The notes: generated by a model from the letters alone, not told the origin. 17,366 nucleotides of DNA from Acidobacteriaceae bacterium (GCA_027364815.1 DAHXOQ010000027.1:1-17366); one strand, 5' to 3'. Shown: positions 8,262 to 15,195, counted from the first letter of the stretch. A program made the numbers and translations.

Positions 8262-8402
8262 ATTCAACAATTCAATCAGGGCAATCACGGGCTGGCAGGG
8301 CAATCGCTCAATCAGCCACTTTCTTTTGTAATAGGCAAGAACCTTGCATGAGTTATCCCCGTCTAAAAACACAGGGAGAAGATACCCTCAAGGAGTTGCC
8401 CG

Positions 8403-8906
8403 ATGAAACTTGCTTTTGTGCTGCTGTTTTGCACTGTGCCAACGATGGCGCAGACCAGCTCTATTCCGGCGGCCTGCGGAAATATTGACGCGGGGTACAA
8501 GGATTACAAGATAAAGCTGGATAAGTCAGAGCATGGCATTACAGCTCCTGAAGCAGGCAAGGCGCGGGTATACATCATTCATGATCCCGGGAGTATTCCG
8601 CTGATTGGCTACCCCGCAGTGGCTGTTGCTTTGGATGGAACATCCGTCGGGGCAAACCGCGACAACTCATATTTCACATTCAACGTTGATCCCGGCGAAC
8701 ATCACCTCTGCTCCAGTTTCGGCGGCGCAGGTGCCTATTTTGAACTTGCCCATTTCACGGCGGAGGCAGGAAAAACCTACTACTTTCGCACACGAATCAT
8801 TTATACGGATCACAAATTCATGCTCTCTCTGTCGCCTGTGGACAGTGATCTGGGCGAGTACCGAGTGAACGTGACTCCGATGAGTGTTTCAACTCGTGTT
8901 CATTAG
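8403..8906 (+). CDS. Small exported DUF2846-like protein, tandem copy 3
   Basis: A 167-residue protein, closely similar to copy 2: same signal-peptide design (MKLAFVLLFCTVPTMAQ), IPAACGNID, GKARVYIIHD, SVGANRDNSYFTF, VDPGEHHLCS, TAEAGKTYYFRTR and PMSVS. AAGGAG (8390-8395) lies 7 nt before ATG 8403, and the ribosome-site region is nearly the same as that of copy 2. A 141-nt spacer separates it from copy 2; part of that spacer recurs after copy 3, showing that the copies arose by segmental duplication. I see no terminator in the spacer, so transcription from copy 1 or 2 may continue through. Role unknown. Confidence 0.87.
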   Translation: MKLAFVLLFCTVPTMAQTSSIPAACGNIDAGYKDYKIKLDKSEHGITAPEAGKARVYIIHDPGSIPLIGYPAVAVALDGTSVGANRDNSYFTFNVDPGEHHLCSSFGGAGAYFELAHFTAEAGKTYYFRTRIIYTDHKFMLSLSPVDSDLGEYRVNVTPMSVSTRVH

Positions 8907-8982
8907 TGGTCAAAGTCGCCCAATGGCGGCGGACAAAAAGTCAACAATTCGCACGCGGCAATCACGGGCAATTCTCGTTCGC

Positions 8983-8988
8983 TATAAT
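8983..8988 (+). promoter_or_regulatory. Perfect -10 hexamer upstream of pgsA
   Basis: TATAAT lies 49 nt before the chosen GTG start of pgsA. No good -35 hexamer is found 16-18 nt upstream, so promoter status is tentative. If real, pgsA has its own promoter immediately after the end of the duplicated segment. Confidence 0.4.
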
Positions 8989-9036
8989 TGAGTTCAGTCT
9001 GCAGGGATGCTGAATCCGGTACGAACGAGAGCGCAT

Positions 9037-9675
9037 GTGAATCTTCCCAACTCCATCACGATGAGCCGGATTCTGATGATCCCGGTCTTTCTCTGGATAC
9101 TCTCTCCGATCTTTCCATTCAGCGGTTACGGCCCTGCGCAGGAGCTTTCGGCTGCAATCCTCTTCGTGCTTGCGTCCATCACAGACGGCCTCGACGGTTA
9201 CCTGGCCCGTAGCCGCAATCAAATTACCACAACCGGAATGTTGCTTGACCCGCTTGCCGACAAGGTGATGGTGACGGCTGCGCTGATCTCTCTGGTCGCG
9301 TACAACCCGGCGGTGGTCAAGGTATGGATTGCCGTTGTCATCATTGGCCGCGAATTCCTCATCTCCGGATTGCGCTCGATCGCGTCGTCGGAGGGGTTTA
9401 CGATTCAGGCCAGCGATCTTGGCAAACTCAAGACCGTAGTTCAGATTGTCACTGTCGTTTCGGCGATCCTCGCGCATCGATGGGATGTCTGGGACTTTGG
9501 CTTCTTTATTGTCCCCGTCAAGTGGATCGCCATTGCCGCTGTTTATTTCACGGTGCTGGTCTCCGTGGTCAGCGCGATTGATTACTTTATCGGCTTCTGG
9601 AAGAAGATCGACCACGTATCAAGCGATAGACGCGCCAGTGCCGTGCTCACGCGCCGGCCGGAAGTGAACAAGTAA
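9037..9675 (+). CDS. pgsA: CDP-diacylglycerol-glycerol-3-phosphate 3-phosphatidyltransferase
   Basis: An integral inner-membrane enzyme that makes phosphatidylglycerophosphate from CDP-diacylglycerol and glycerol-3-phosphate, the committed step to phosphatidylglycerol. The CDP-alcohol phosphatidyltransferase signature is complete: D50, D53-G54, A57-R58, G67, D71 and D75 with family spacing (DGLDGYLAR ... GMLLDPLAD). Several hydrophobic segments follow (around 10-25, 38-50, 78-108, 135-147 and 160-185). I chose GTG 9037 because it gives MNLPNSIT, the usual family N-terminus, with GAGAG 5 nt upstream. ATG 9007 would add ten residues and has only a poorly spaced GCAGGG. A soluble basic tail of about 25 residues ends the protein. 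Phosphatidylserine synthase is the main alternative within the superfamily, but overall sequence and length favour PgsA. Confidence 0.93.
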   Translation: MNLPNSITMSRILMIPVFLWILSPIFPFSGYGPAQELSAAILFVLASITDGLDGYLARSRNQITTTGMLLDPLADKVMVTAALISLVAYNPAVVKVWIAVVIIGREFLISGLRSIASSEGFTIQASDLGKLKTVVQIVTVVSAILAHRWDVWDFGFFIVPVKWIAIAAVYFTVLVSVVSAIDYFIGFWKKIDHVSSDRRASAVLTRRPEVNK

Positions 9676-9687
9676 AATTACGAACAC

Positions 9688-9719
9688 AAAAAAGCCGCAT
9701 TCAAAGTTGAATGCGGCTT
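9688..9719. terminator. Perfect hairpin between convergent pgsA and the GvpL/F-family gene
   Basis: AAGCCGCATTCAA (9692-9704) and TTGAATGCGGCTT (9707-9719) are perfectly complementary over 13 positions around AG. On the minus strand the stem ends in TTTTTT (9693-9688), making a strong terminator for the leftward gene. On the plus strand only CTTCT follows, so it is a weaker terminator for pgsA. Confidence 0.88.
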
Positions 9720-9740
9720 CTCAGCATCTTTGATAAATTC

Positions 9741-10520
9741 TTATGCCATTACCGGCGCCGCCACAGGTACAGGAGCAGCAGGAGACGCGGCATGATGATG
9801 CGTGCGGGTCAGCTTGTGCACAAAATGATAGGGCGGCCAGGGGCCTGAAAGCTGCATCTGGCACTCCTTCATTTGACCCACCATCTGGATGAATTTGTTT
9901 TGATAGCGCTCAACCTGCTTGCGGTTGATCAGATGCGCAATGTCCAGAAGCATCTTTCCGCTATCAGTCAGGCGGCAGCTTACCTCTTCGTCAAGTGGCG
10001 ATAAAGTGCGGTGCATCTGGAAAGCCACAGCGCGGGCCCGCGTCTGACGTTCCCGCTGACGGCTTGCCGTCTCGCGCAGTTGGGTCAGGTACTCGCGGCC
10101 AACCGTGGCCAGGCCATCATGACCAACAAGATCGCGCCCGCAATCTTCAACGTGAATTTTAATGTGCATCTCGGTTTTGCCGTGCAGCTTCTCGATGTTG
10201 CTCAGAAACTGACGCTGATTGGACCGGATGGACTTGCGCAGACTCTCATCGCTCTCAAAAACCGTACCGAATCGGAAGGGAAGCACCGTCGAGTGCTTGA
10301 AACAGTCGGCGATTACGCGTGCGTGCTCGACGCCAGCCTTCTGATCCATGGTTTCCAACGGGTTGTGTTCGCTGACAATCACGGCCAGGTCACTTGCCGG
10401 ATAGAGAAAGACCTGATTACCGCTGACTCCATGGATGGATTCAAGCGGGATTGGCTTGCGATGTCTGGCCAGTTCAGGAAAGGATAGCTTCTCACCAATG
10501 CAGTAGGCATACCATGCCAT
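9741..10520 (-). CDS. GvpL/GvpF-family protein (orphan gas-vesicle-type protein)
   Basis: A 259-residue protein matching the GvpL/GvpF family of gas-vesicle accessory proteins. It shows N-terminal AWYAYCIGE, a DLAVIVSEH strand, HARVIADCFKHSTVLPFRFGTVF (residues 66-88, the most diagnostic block), a GKTEMHIKIHV segment, a helical arginine-rich middle (about 140-170) and GPWPPYHFV (226-234). A histidine/alanine/proline tail ends it. I chose ATG 10520 because GGAG (10530-10533) is well placed and the family normally starts just before the YxY(x)I strand. A GTG at 10589 would add 23 residues without a clear ribosome site. No GvpA, GvpN or other gas-vesicle gene is in the window, so a role other than flotation is possible; its job here is unknown. 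Confidence 0.85.
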   Translation of the reverse strand: MAWYAYCIGEKLSFPELARHRKPIPLESIHGVSGNQVFLYPASDLAVIVSEHNPLETMDQKAGVEHARVIADCFKHSTVLPFRFGTVFESDESLRKSIRSNQRQFLSNIEKLHGKTEMHIKIHVEDCGRDLVGHDGLATVGREYLTQLRETASRQRERQTRARAVAFQMHRTLSPLDEEVSCRLTDSGKMLLDIAHLINRKQVERYQNKFIQMVGQMKECQMQLSGPWPPYHFVHKLTRTHHHAASPAAPVPVAAPVMA

Positions 10521-10529
10521 ATCGAAGGA

Positions 10530-10533
10530 CTCC
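10530..10533 (-). promoter_or_regulatory. Ribosome binding site supporting the internal GvpL/F-family start
   Basis: GGAG on the minus strand lies 9 nt before ATG 10520, whereas no comparable site precedes the upstream GTG at 10589. Confidence 0.45.
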
Positions 10534-10854
10534 GTCCATTGTGCTTCTACAGCGCGTAACTGGTTAAAGGCTTTGCCGATTAATTTCACAAACTACAAAA
10601 AACTCGCTATGGCCAGACGACTCCAAAATTAATCCCGTCAAGCTCACTAAGGCGAATAGTAGACCTCCGAAAATAGAGCTGGCAATGCCCGTAGATACAA
10701 AGTGATGAATAGTTATCAGTATGCGCCAACTTTACTTTCATGAAACTTAAAAGACTTTAAATTCTATGCACTTATGAGCGTTTTTATTAGACTTGCGCAC
10801 TTTGCGCAACTGATCGTCTGGCTGCATGCTACCCAACCAAGCACTGAAAATCAG
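10534..10854. other. Intergenic region with no recognised gene
   Basis: This AT-richer spacer presumably holds the promoter of the leftward GvpL/F-family gene, but I find no convincing -35/-10 pair. The only pattern is two close TTGCGCA repeats (about 10794-10809), the second forming the palindrome TTGCGCAA. The part up to 10589 could instead be coding if the GTG start of that gene is used. Confidence 0.4.
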
Positions 10855-10885
10855 AAAAAGGGCCCCCATTGAGGGGAGCCCTTTT
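10855..10885 (-). terminator. Rho-independent terminator of the aroDE / membrane-anchored protein unit
   Basis: AAAAGGGC-CCCC (10856-10867), loop ATTGA, GGGG-A-GCCCTTTT (10873-10885): a 12-bp stem with one bulged A. On the minus strand the distal arm runs into TTTTT (10859-10855). It lies about 30 nt after the stop codon of the leftward gene. Confidence 0.88.
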
Positions 10886-10913
10886 GAGTTTTTGAGGCAC
10901 TTGCCGAGGCTGA

Positions 10914-12674
10914 TTAAATGATGTGCTTGATGAGCAGGAAAAGCGCCACATTGGCAGCAATTGAGAGCAGCAGGAGGATTATGGCAACGATTGAGAAGCG
11001 GCTCTGGCGTTTACCCATTAGTTGAATCTCTTCCACCAGCTCCTGTTGCTCGCGGGTGTTGCGATCGGTTGCCGTTGCTACATGAACAAGCTGATCCTCA
11101 ACGCGCTGTAGAGAAACGTTCTGCGTGGCAATCTGTTCACGCAGTTCGCGATGCTGCTTCTGAATCTCCGCCATGCCGCGCTGCACTGGAACCAGGTCGA
11201 CGGGCGGCTGCGGAGGTTCGTTGTGTTGAGGAGCCAGCAGATTGGTCACCGCCTTGGCCACATTTCCTTCAAGGAGTGGCAGGAGTCGCTGCACAATCGG
11301 CAGTGCCGCACGAAACGCATTGAGGGTGCGCATCAGCCCAGACGGAGGCTCGCTGCCACTCGTAATGCGTGCCGGCAGATTCGATGACGGCGCTTCGCGG
11401 GGCTTTTCCTTCGCCTGTTGCGCCTGTTGTGCCTGCGCTGCAACCCTCTGCGCAACATGCTCGGACCGGGCTCGGGCTTCTGCCGCAGCATGAACCGCAG
11501 CCTGTTGTGCGGCGATTCGCTGTGTCGCCTGTTGCTCATCAGAGTGCTCATTCGTGGCGGCAGCGTCATCTTGTTGCGGCGTTTCGGGTGAGTGAGAGGG
11601 CAGGTGAGCTGGCGATGCCGGGGAATGAACGACACGCTCGGCCACGCGCTCCTGAATAGGAGCAGGATTGACGACTCTCTCCTGAACCGGGGCAGCGGGT
11701 TCAGCATAGCGCGGGATTGCAATCACTTCCTGCTTAGAAGCGATTGGTATTTCAACTTCAATGGGTTGCGCCACAGCACTTGCTACTTCCACAATCGGTG
11801 TTGGTGCAGGCTCTTGCATACGCACTGGCTCCGGCTCTTTCGCAGCATCTTTGATAACGGGTTCTGCAACCTTGGCTACTGGCTGGGTAAAGTATGTCTC
11901 CGGGTGGAATGGCTTTGAAACAAAGGCAGGTTGCGGCGGAATGACGGGCTTTTCTGCAACTGACGCCACAACCTTCTCGACAGCGGGAGCGGCTGGCTTC
12001 TCAATAACGGGTGCTGCATGTTGCTCGACCACAGGCGCCACATGCTCTTCAATGGGCTGTGCTTTCTGCTGTTCCGCGTCAGGTGGTACCTGCCAGTATC
12101 CTTCCATGCGCTGCTGTGCCAGGCGTTCTGCAATCCGCTGAGTTGTAGGCACTGCTGGAGCTGGTGGAATATTCGGCTTGTAGCTTTGGCCTATGGGAAT
12201 ATTGGGCCGCTCAACTTGAGGATTTTGCGGAAGTGTAAAAGCGGCGGCTTGTGGAGGCTTGACTGATTCTGATGGCGGAACCGGGGGAGGCGTATAACTT
12301 CGCTGCGCGGGCACTTCAACGGCAGGCTCAATTTTTTTTGGCATTTCGTAGTGCGCGGGCGCCGAAAAAGTTGGCGGTACATAAGCTGAAGATGGTTGCA
12401 CTGGTGCATGTTGAACTGGTTGTAATTGCGCAGCAGTAGGTGCATGAGTCACGGCCGACTCATGACCGCCCATGTCTCCCAGATTGCGCACCCGTTCACT
12501 CAGCAGGCCGAAATGATTCTCGTTCGCTGCAGCTGAAGGATGCTCGATGGATTCTGCGCCTTCTTCTACGCTGTATTCCTCATTTGTCTGAGACTCTTCA
12601 TCGCCTTCACTCAACCAGGGTCTGGCTATTCCGGGGTTATAGCGCCAACTTGAACCTCTACCCTTTTTTTTCAC
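10914..12674 (-). CDS. Pro/Ala-rich coiled-coil protein with a C-terminal membrane anchor, unknown function
   Basis: A 586-residue protein. The short basic/aromatic N-terminus (RGSSWRYNPGIARPW) is followed by an acidic segment (about 20-50), then a long proline/alanine/valine/glutamate-rich region (about 75-370) with degenerate repeats such as AAPVIEKPAAPAVEK and APVQERVVNPAPIQERV. Next come an Ala/Gln-rich helix (about 380-425), a conserved-looking segment around MRTLNAFRAALPIVQRLLPLLEG (about 448-470), a coiled coil (about 495-555) and one transmembrane helix (about 560-584) ending two to three residues from the C-terminus. The topology suggests a tail-anchored inner-membrane protein with a cytoplasmic body, or a spacer protein. 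I chose GTG 12674 rather than ATG 12692 because GGAGGA lies directly before it. It overlaps aroDE by 17 nt, implying translational coupling. Low-complexity composition makes homology assignment unreliable. Confidence 0.8.
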   Translation of the reverse strand: MKKKGRGSSWRYNPGIARPWLSEGDEESQTNEEYSVEEGAESIEHPSAAANENHFGLLSERVRNLGDMGGHESAVTHAPTAAQLQPVQHAPVQPSSAYVPPTFSAPAHYEMPKKIEPAVEVPAQRSYTPPPVPPSESVKPPQAAAFTLPQNPQVERPNIPIGQSYKPNIPPAPAVPTTQRIAERLAQQRMEGYWQVPPDAEQQKAQPIEEHVAPVVEQHAAPVIEKPAAPAVEKVVASVAEKPVIPPQPAFVSKPFHPETYFTQPVAKVAEPVIKDAAKEPEPVRMQEPAPTPIVEVASAVAQPIEVEIPIASKQEVIAIPRYAEPAAPVQERVVNPAPIQERVAERVVHSPASPAHLPSHSPETPQQDDAAATNEHSDEQQATQRIAAQQAAVHAAAEARARSEHVAQRVAAQAQQAQQAKEKPREAPSSNLPARITSGSEPPSGLMRTLNAFRAALPIVQRLLPLLEGNVAKAVTNLLAPQHNEPPQPPVDLVPVQRGMAEIQKQHRELREQIATQNVSLQRVEDQLVHVATATDRNTREQQELVEEIQLMGKRQSRFSIVAIILLLLSIAANVALFLLIKHII

Positions 12675-14328
12675 GTGCTTCCTCCAGTGCATGACGAACC
12701 GCGCGCATCATTTCCGCCTCCGGCGCAGGTCGTGCTGTCCATATTTCAAATTGCTGCACCCCCTGCTGTACAAACATTTCTAACCCGGAGATCGTTGGAA
12801 TCCCACGTGCCTTCGCCAACTGAATGAGTGGGGTTTCCAGGGGGTTGTATACCAGGTCAAAGACTAGCTTAGCATTGAGTTCGTTCTTTGCAAGCGGTAA
12901 AGCTGCTTTGCTCCCGATCATCCCGCACGGTGTTGCATTGATCAGCACATCCATATTCTCTTTAGCCAGCTTGTCTGCCTTGAGGGTTTTGGCCTTGGCC
13001 TTGCGCGCAAGCGCCACAGCTTTTTCCTGTGTACGGTTGACAACAAAGACCTCAGCTCCCTGCGCCACCAGCCCAAACACCGCTGCCCGTGCCGCGCCAC
13101 CTGCACCAAGCACAGCAATCTTTGCTCCGGCAATGCGCATCCGCCGTTCAAGCGGCCTGACTACACCGGCAACATCCGTGTTGAATCCATAGAGCTTGCC
13201 GTCCGCGCCCATCCGCAGCGTGTTTGCTGCGCCGGTCTTCTGCGTAAAGGCGTCCATATTCGCCAGATGCGGCAAGACATCGCACTTGAAGGGCATGGTT
13301 ATTGCTGCGCCGGCCATGGGCAGCTCCTGGAAGAGTGCAACCAGATCCTCGACCGAGTGCGCCTTCAGTGGCAAAAAGACCGCATTCACACCTTCTTTGC
13401 GGAAGGCCGTATTCTGCATCAGAGGCGAAAGCGATTGTGAAGCCGGATTGCCGAAAACGCCGTAAATTTTTGTGGCCGCATCAATCTGCTCAAACCTGTA
13501 ATGTTCGCGCAGGGTGTATGCGGTCAACTGGCCCGGCGCGGTTCCCTTGCTCTCCGATGGTGCCGCGAAAGTGAAGACCCCACCCTCGCGCGGCCCCAGG
13601 ATGCGGCTGACGATGCCTTCTTCGCCCATCGCAATCGCCACCATCTGGCTGGTTGCAGAGCGCCGCTTCAGGAGTTCGAGGACGGCAAGATTATCCACCA
13701 GCGCCTTGGCGGTTGAAACCACCTTCACGTAATCCGGCTCAAAAGCTTCAATCCTTTCGGCAACCTTGAGCAGATTTTTTGTGCGCTGATAATCGTGGTA
13801 GCTGATCATGAGCGCAACCGGCGCCTGCTCTTCTTGTGTTTGCGCCCCGTTATGGCTGCTTACTGCCCCAATCGCGGCTCCGGCTACAGCGGATTTTTTT
13901 GTCTTCACGCGCACTGCACGCAGCGTTTCAAGCTGTGCGGCCTTTGCGCCTTCAGCGGATTCAATCTCGAGATCGACCATCTGGCAGCCCGCTTCGGCAG
14001 CCTTCGCCAGGATATCCAGTTCGGCGGCTAGCGTTCCGGTGAATCCGCCACCATTGGCTTTCCTGCGGCATGTTGCAAGCGCAACAACTCCAACATTCGC
14101 GTGCAAAAATTTTTTTATCAGCGGCAGGGCATCGGCAGGTTTCGGCAGTGAGTCCAGACGCAGCTCAATAAAGCGCGCTTCCTTCACCGCCGACTGCGCA
14201 TTATGAATGAGCTCATTCGGGCTCCGGCCCTCGACTGCGAGACAGAGCTTTTCCAGACGCAGCCTTACCAGCGTCCGGGGTTCCCTGACGTGGGCGGCTT
14301 TCTTTACGGGCTGTGTTCTAGTCTTCAT
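12658..14328 (-). CDS. aroDE: Bifunctional 3-dehydroquinate dehydratase (type I) / shikimate dehydrogenase
   Basis: A 556-residue cytoplasmic fusion catalysing two consecutive shikimate-pathway steps: 3-dehydroquinate to 3-dehydroshikimate, then NADPH reduction to shikimate. The N-terminal domain (about 22-275) is a type I class-I dehydratase, with catalytic His178 in ISYHDY and Schiff-base Lys202 in DYVKVVSTAK, plus ELRLDS and ATCRRK motifs. The C-terminal domain (about 286-550) is shikimate dehydrogenase, with shikimate-binding SLSP (299-302), TMPFK with Lys348, GAANT with Asn369, GFNTD with Asp385, the nucleotide loop GAGGAA (408-413) and NRT (431-433). A Lys/Ala-rich insert (about 140-168) in the dehydratase domain is unusual. 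Fusions of this type are known in plants and some bacteria. ATG 14328 has only a weak GAG ribosome site. The downstream coiled-coil gene overlaps its stop. Confidence 0.95.
   Translation of the reverse strand: MKTRTQPVKKAAHVREPRTLVRLRLEKLCLAVEGRSPNELIHNAQSAVKEARFIELRLDSLPKPADALPLIKKFLHANVGVVALATCRRKANGGGFTGTLAAELDILAKAAEAGCQMVDLEIESAEGAKAAQLETLRAVRVKTKKSAVAGAAIGAVSSHNGAQTQEEQAPVALMISYHDYQRTKNLLKVAERIEAFEPDYVKVVSTAKALVDNLAVLELLKRRSATSQMVAIAMGEEGIVSRILGPREGGVFTFAAPSESKGTAPGQLTAYTLREHYRFEQIDAATKIYGVFGNPASQSLSPLMQNTAFRKEGVNAVFLPLKAHSVEDLVALFQELPMAGAAITMPFKCDVLPHLANMDAFTQKTGAANTLRMGADGKLYGFNTDVAGVVRPLERRMRIAGAKIAVLGAGGAARAAVFGLVAQGAEVFVVNRTQEKAVALARKAKAKTLKADKLAKENMDVLINATPCGMIGSKAALPLAKNELNAKLVFDLVYNPLETPLIQLAKARGIPTISGLEMFVQQGVQQFEIWTARPAPEAEMMRAVRHALEEAREKKG
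12680..12685 (-). promoter_or_regulatory. Ribosome binding site inside the end of aroDE
   Basis: GGAGGA on the minus strand ends 5 nt before GTG 12674 and lies within the last codons of aroDE. It decides the start of the coiled-coil protein and supports translational coupling; it sits inside the reading frame that would result from the upstream ATG at 12692. Confidence 0.7.
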
Positions 14329-14700
14329 CGCTCAATTGACGCATCTTAAAGGGGTTGCGATGCTTATGCAACAACGAATATGGGGTTGTGGATAACTGTA
14401 CGGGTACTCTCGACACCTTGCTCCCACCCCAAAAGTTTTACCCCGGATGGTCCGTGACCAGATTTTTACCCGGAAGGAGCATCTTTAGGAGGATAAATCC
14501 CATATGGCGGGACTATTGGAAGCCACTTAACGGGAATTGAGCCCCACCTCTCCCTCTTCGTAATTTGTAGACTCCAGCACGGGGCATCACTCTGAAGGAC
14601 TCTGCGCAATCAAAAAAGCAGTGCCATTGTTTTTGAAATGTGTTGAACAAAACTAAATCATTTTGCGTTACATGGTTTAATGCCGCATTTCAATGCACGC
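14329..14700. other. Gene-poor region upstream of aroDE with small signals
   Basis: No ordinary gene is visible. TGTGGATAA (14387-14395) is the exact complement of the DnaA-box consensus TTATCCACA and lies about 60 nt before aroDE. Two similar blocks, GTTTTACCCCGGA and TTTTTACCCGGA (about 14434-14473), form a short direct repeat. AGGAGG (14487-14492) precedes an 8-codon ORF (ATG 14504, MAGLLEAT, stop 14530); this could be a relic of a lost gene or element. The last ~60 nt hold GTTGAACAAA (14642) and TTTGCGTTA (14662), both also found upstream of the small ORF at 15196. Confidence 0.4.
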
Positions 14701-14720
14701 CAGAGAGAGGAGACCGGATT

Positions 14721-14792
14721 ATGAAAAGCGCACTCATAGCAGGATTTGCAGAAATCTTCATCGCCGCCATTACCTTCGTGATGCTTGCGTAG
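14721..14792 (+). CDS. Micro-membrane peptide, family member 1 (23 aa)
   Basis: MKSALIAGFAEIFIAAITFV followed by MLA and TAG. It is almost entirely one hydrophobic helix and would insert in the membrane. AGAGGAG (14706-14712) lies 8 nt upstream, a strong ribosome site. Over its whole length it aligns without gaps to the first 23 residues of the peptides at 15196 and 15672, with M1, K2, A7, A15, F19 and L22 identical in all three. At DNA level 13 nt (TTCGTGATGCTTG) are shared with the 15196 gene. I do not recognise the family. Translation is inferred; length alone cannot exclude chance, but the three-way similarity argues against it. Confidence 0.6.
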   Translation: MKSALIAGFAEIFIAAITFVMLA

Positions 14793-15151
14793 TTTTCGCC
14801 GCATGACGCCCCACGAACAAGGTTGCAAAGTCACAATAATGCGACTCTGCCTCAAACCATCTCATAAAAGAACGCGTAGATCATCCCTTGGGTGTTAAAG
14901 CCATGCACTTCAAAAGAACATTGATTGGATCTGTGCACACTCCATCAACTCATCGCCTACGCTGAATCAAAACCTGCCACTGCGCGCGTGCACAGCAACT
15001 CATCTAAAATTTTCATAATTTTTATTTCCGGAATCTGCGCATCTATACATCACTGATGGTTGATGAAACCAATTCAAATTTTTCAATCAAAAAAATAATT
15101 CAAAATATTTTTCAGTAAGGGGAACTAATCCTACTCCGTTTGCGTTATCTA
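14793..15151. other. AT-rich spacer between micro-membrane genes 1 and 2
   Basis: I see no supported gene. GTGCACA followed by CAACTCATC occurs twice (14933-14954 and 14988-15004) with different short spacers. Positions 15001-15120 are markedly AT-rich, as expected for a promoter region. A 20-codon ORF (15056-15118) and another from ATG 14903 have no ribosome site and are probably chance. TTTGCGTTA at 15139-15147 repeats a block seen upstream of micro-gene 1. Confidence 0.4.
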
Positions 15152-15170
15152 GATTGTTGAACAAACAATC
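15152..15170. promoter_or_regulatory. Inverted repeat upstream of micro-membrane gene 2
   Basis: GATTGTT (15152-15158) and AACAATC (15164-15170) are perfect 7-nt arms around GAACA, ending 25 nt before ATG 15196. The centre GTTGAACAAA (15156) recurs at 14642 before micro-gene 1. It could be an operator or a leader hairpin. Confidence 0.4.
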
Positions 15171-15195
15171 TCACAACACAGAAAGGATACCGAAT

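Larger units (their letters stand above)
7711..8969 (+). repeat. Tandem segmental duplication carrying DUF2846-like copies 2 and 3
   Basis: Unit 1 is about 7711-8292 and unit 2 about 8389-8969. Homology extends beyond the genes. The CAAGGAGTT ribosome region recurs at an offset of about 678 nt. Downstream, TCAACAATTC (8264 and 8941) and GGCAATCACGGGC (8280 and 8957) both recur at exactly 677 nt. The segment 8293-8388 has no second copy; it contains part of a short internal direct repeat (CAGGGCAATC at 8277 and 8296). Confidence 0.75.

Noticed and set aside
8962..9615. Long minus-strand ORF (217 codons) opposite pgsA
   Set aside because: It lies antisense to a gene with a complete CDP-alcohol phosphatidyltransferase signature. 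Its product is Asp/Arg/His-rich with no recognisable pattern, typical of a shadow frame.
13808..14206. Plus-strand ORFs opposite aroDE
   Set aside because: Serine/alanine/proline-rich shadow frames across a well-conserved bifunctional enzyme.
14387..14395. Replication origin suggested by a DnaA box
   Set aside because: Only one exact box, no cluster, no AT-rich unwinding element beside it and no dnaA, dnaN or parAB nearby.
14658..14855. Minus-strand ORF of 65 codons across micro-gene 1
   Set aside because: Cys/Arg-rich with no ribosome site and no similar frame opposite the other two micro-genes; the plus-strand peptide family is better supported.
15056..15118. 20-codon ORF upstream of micro-gene 2 as a possible partner peptide
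   Set aside because: No ribosome site and located in very AT-rich DNA; sequence unlike the ORF before micro-gene 3.
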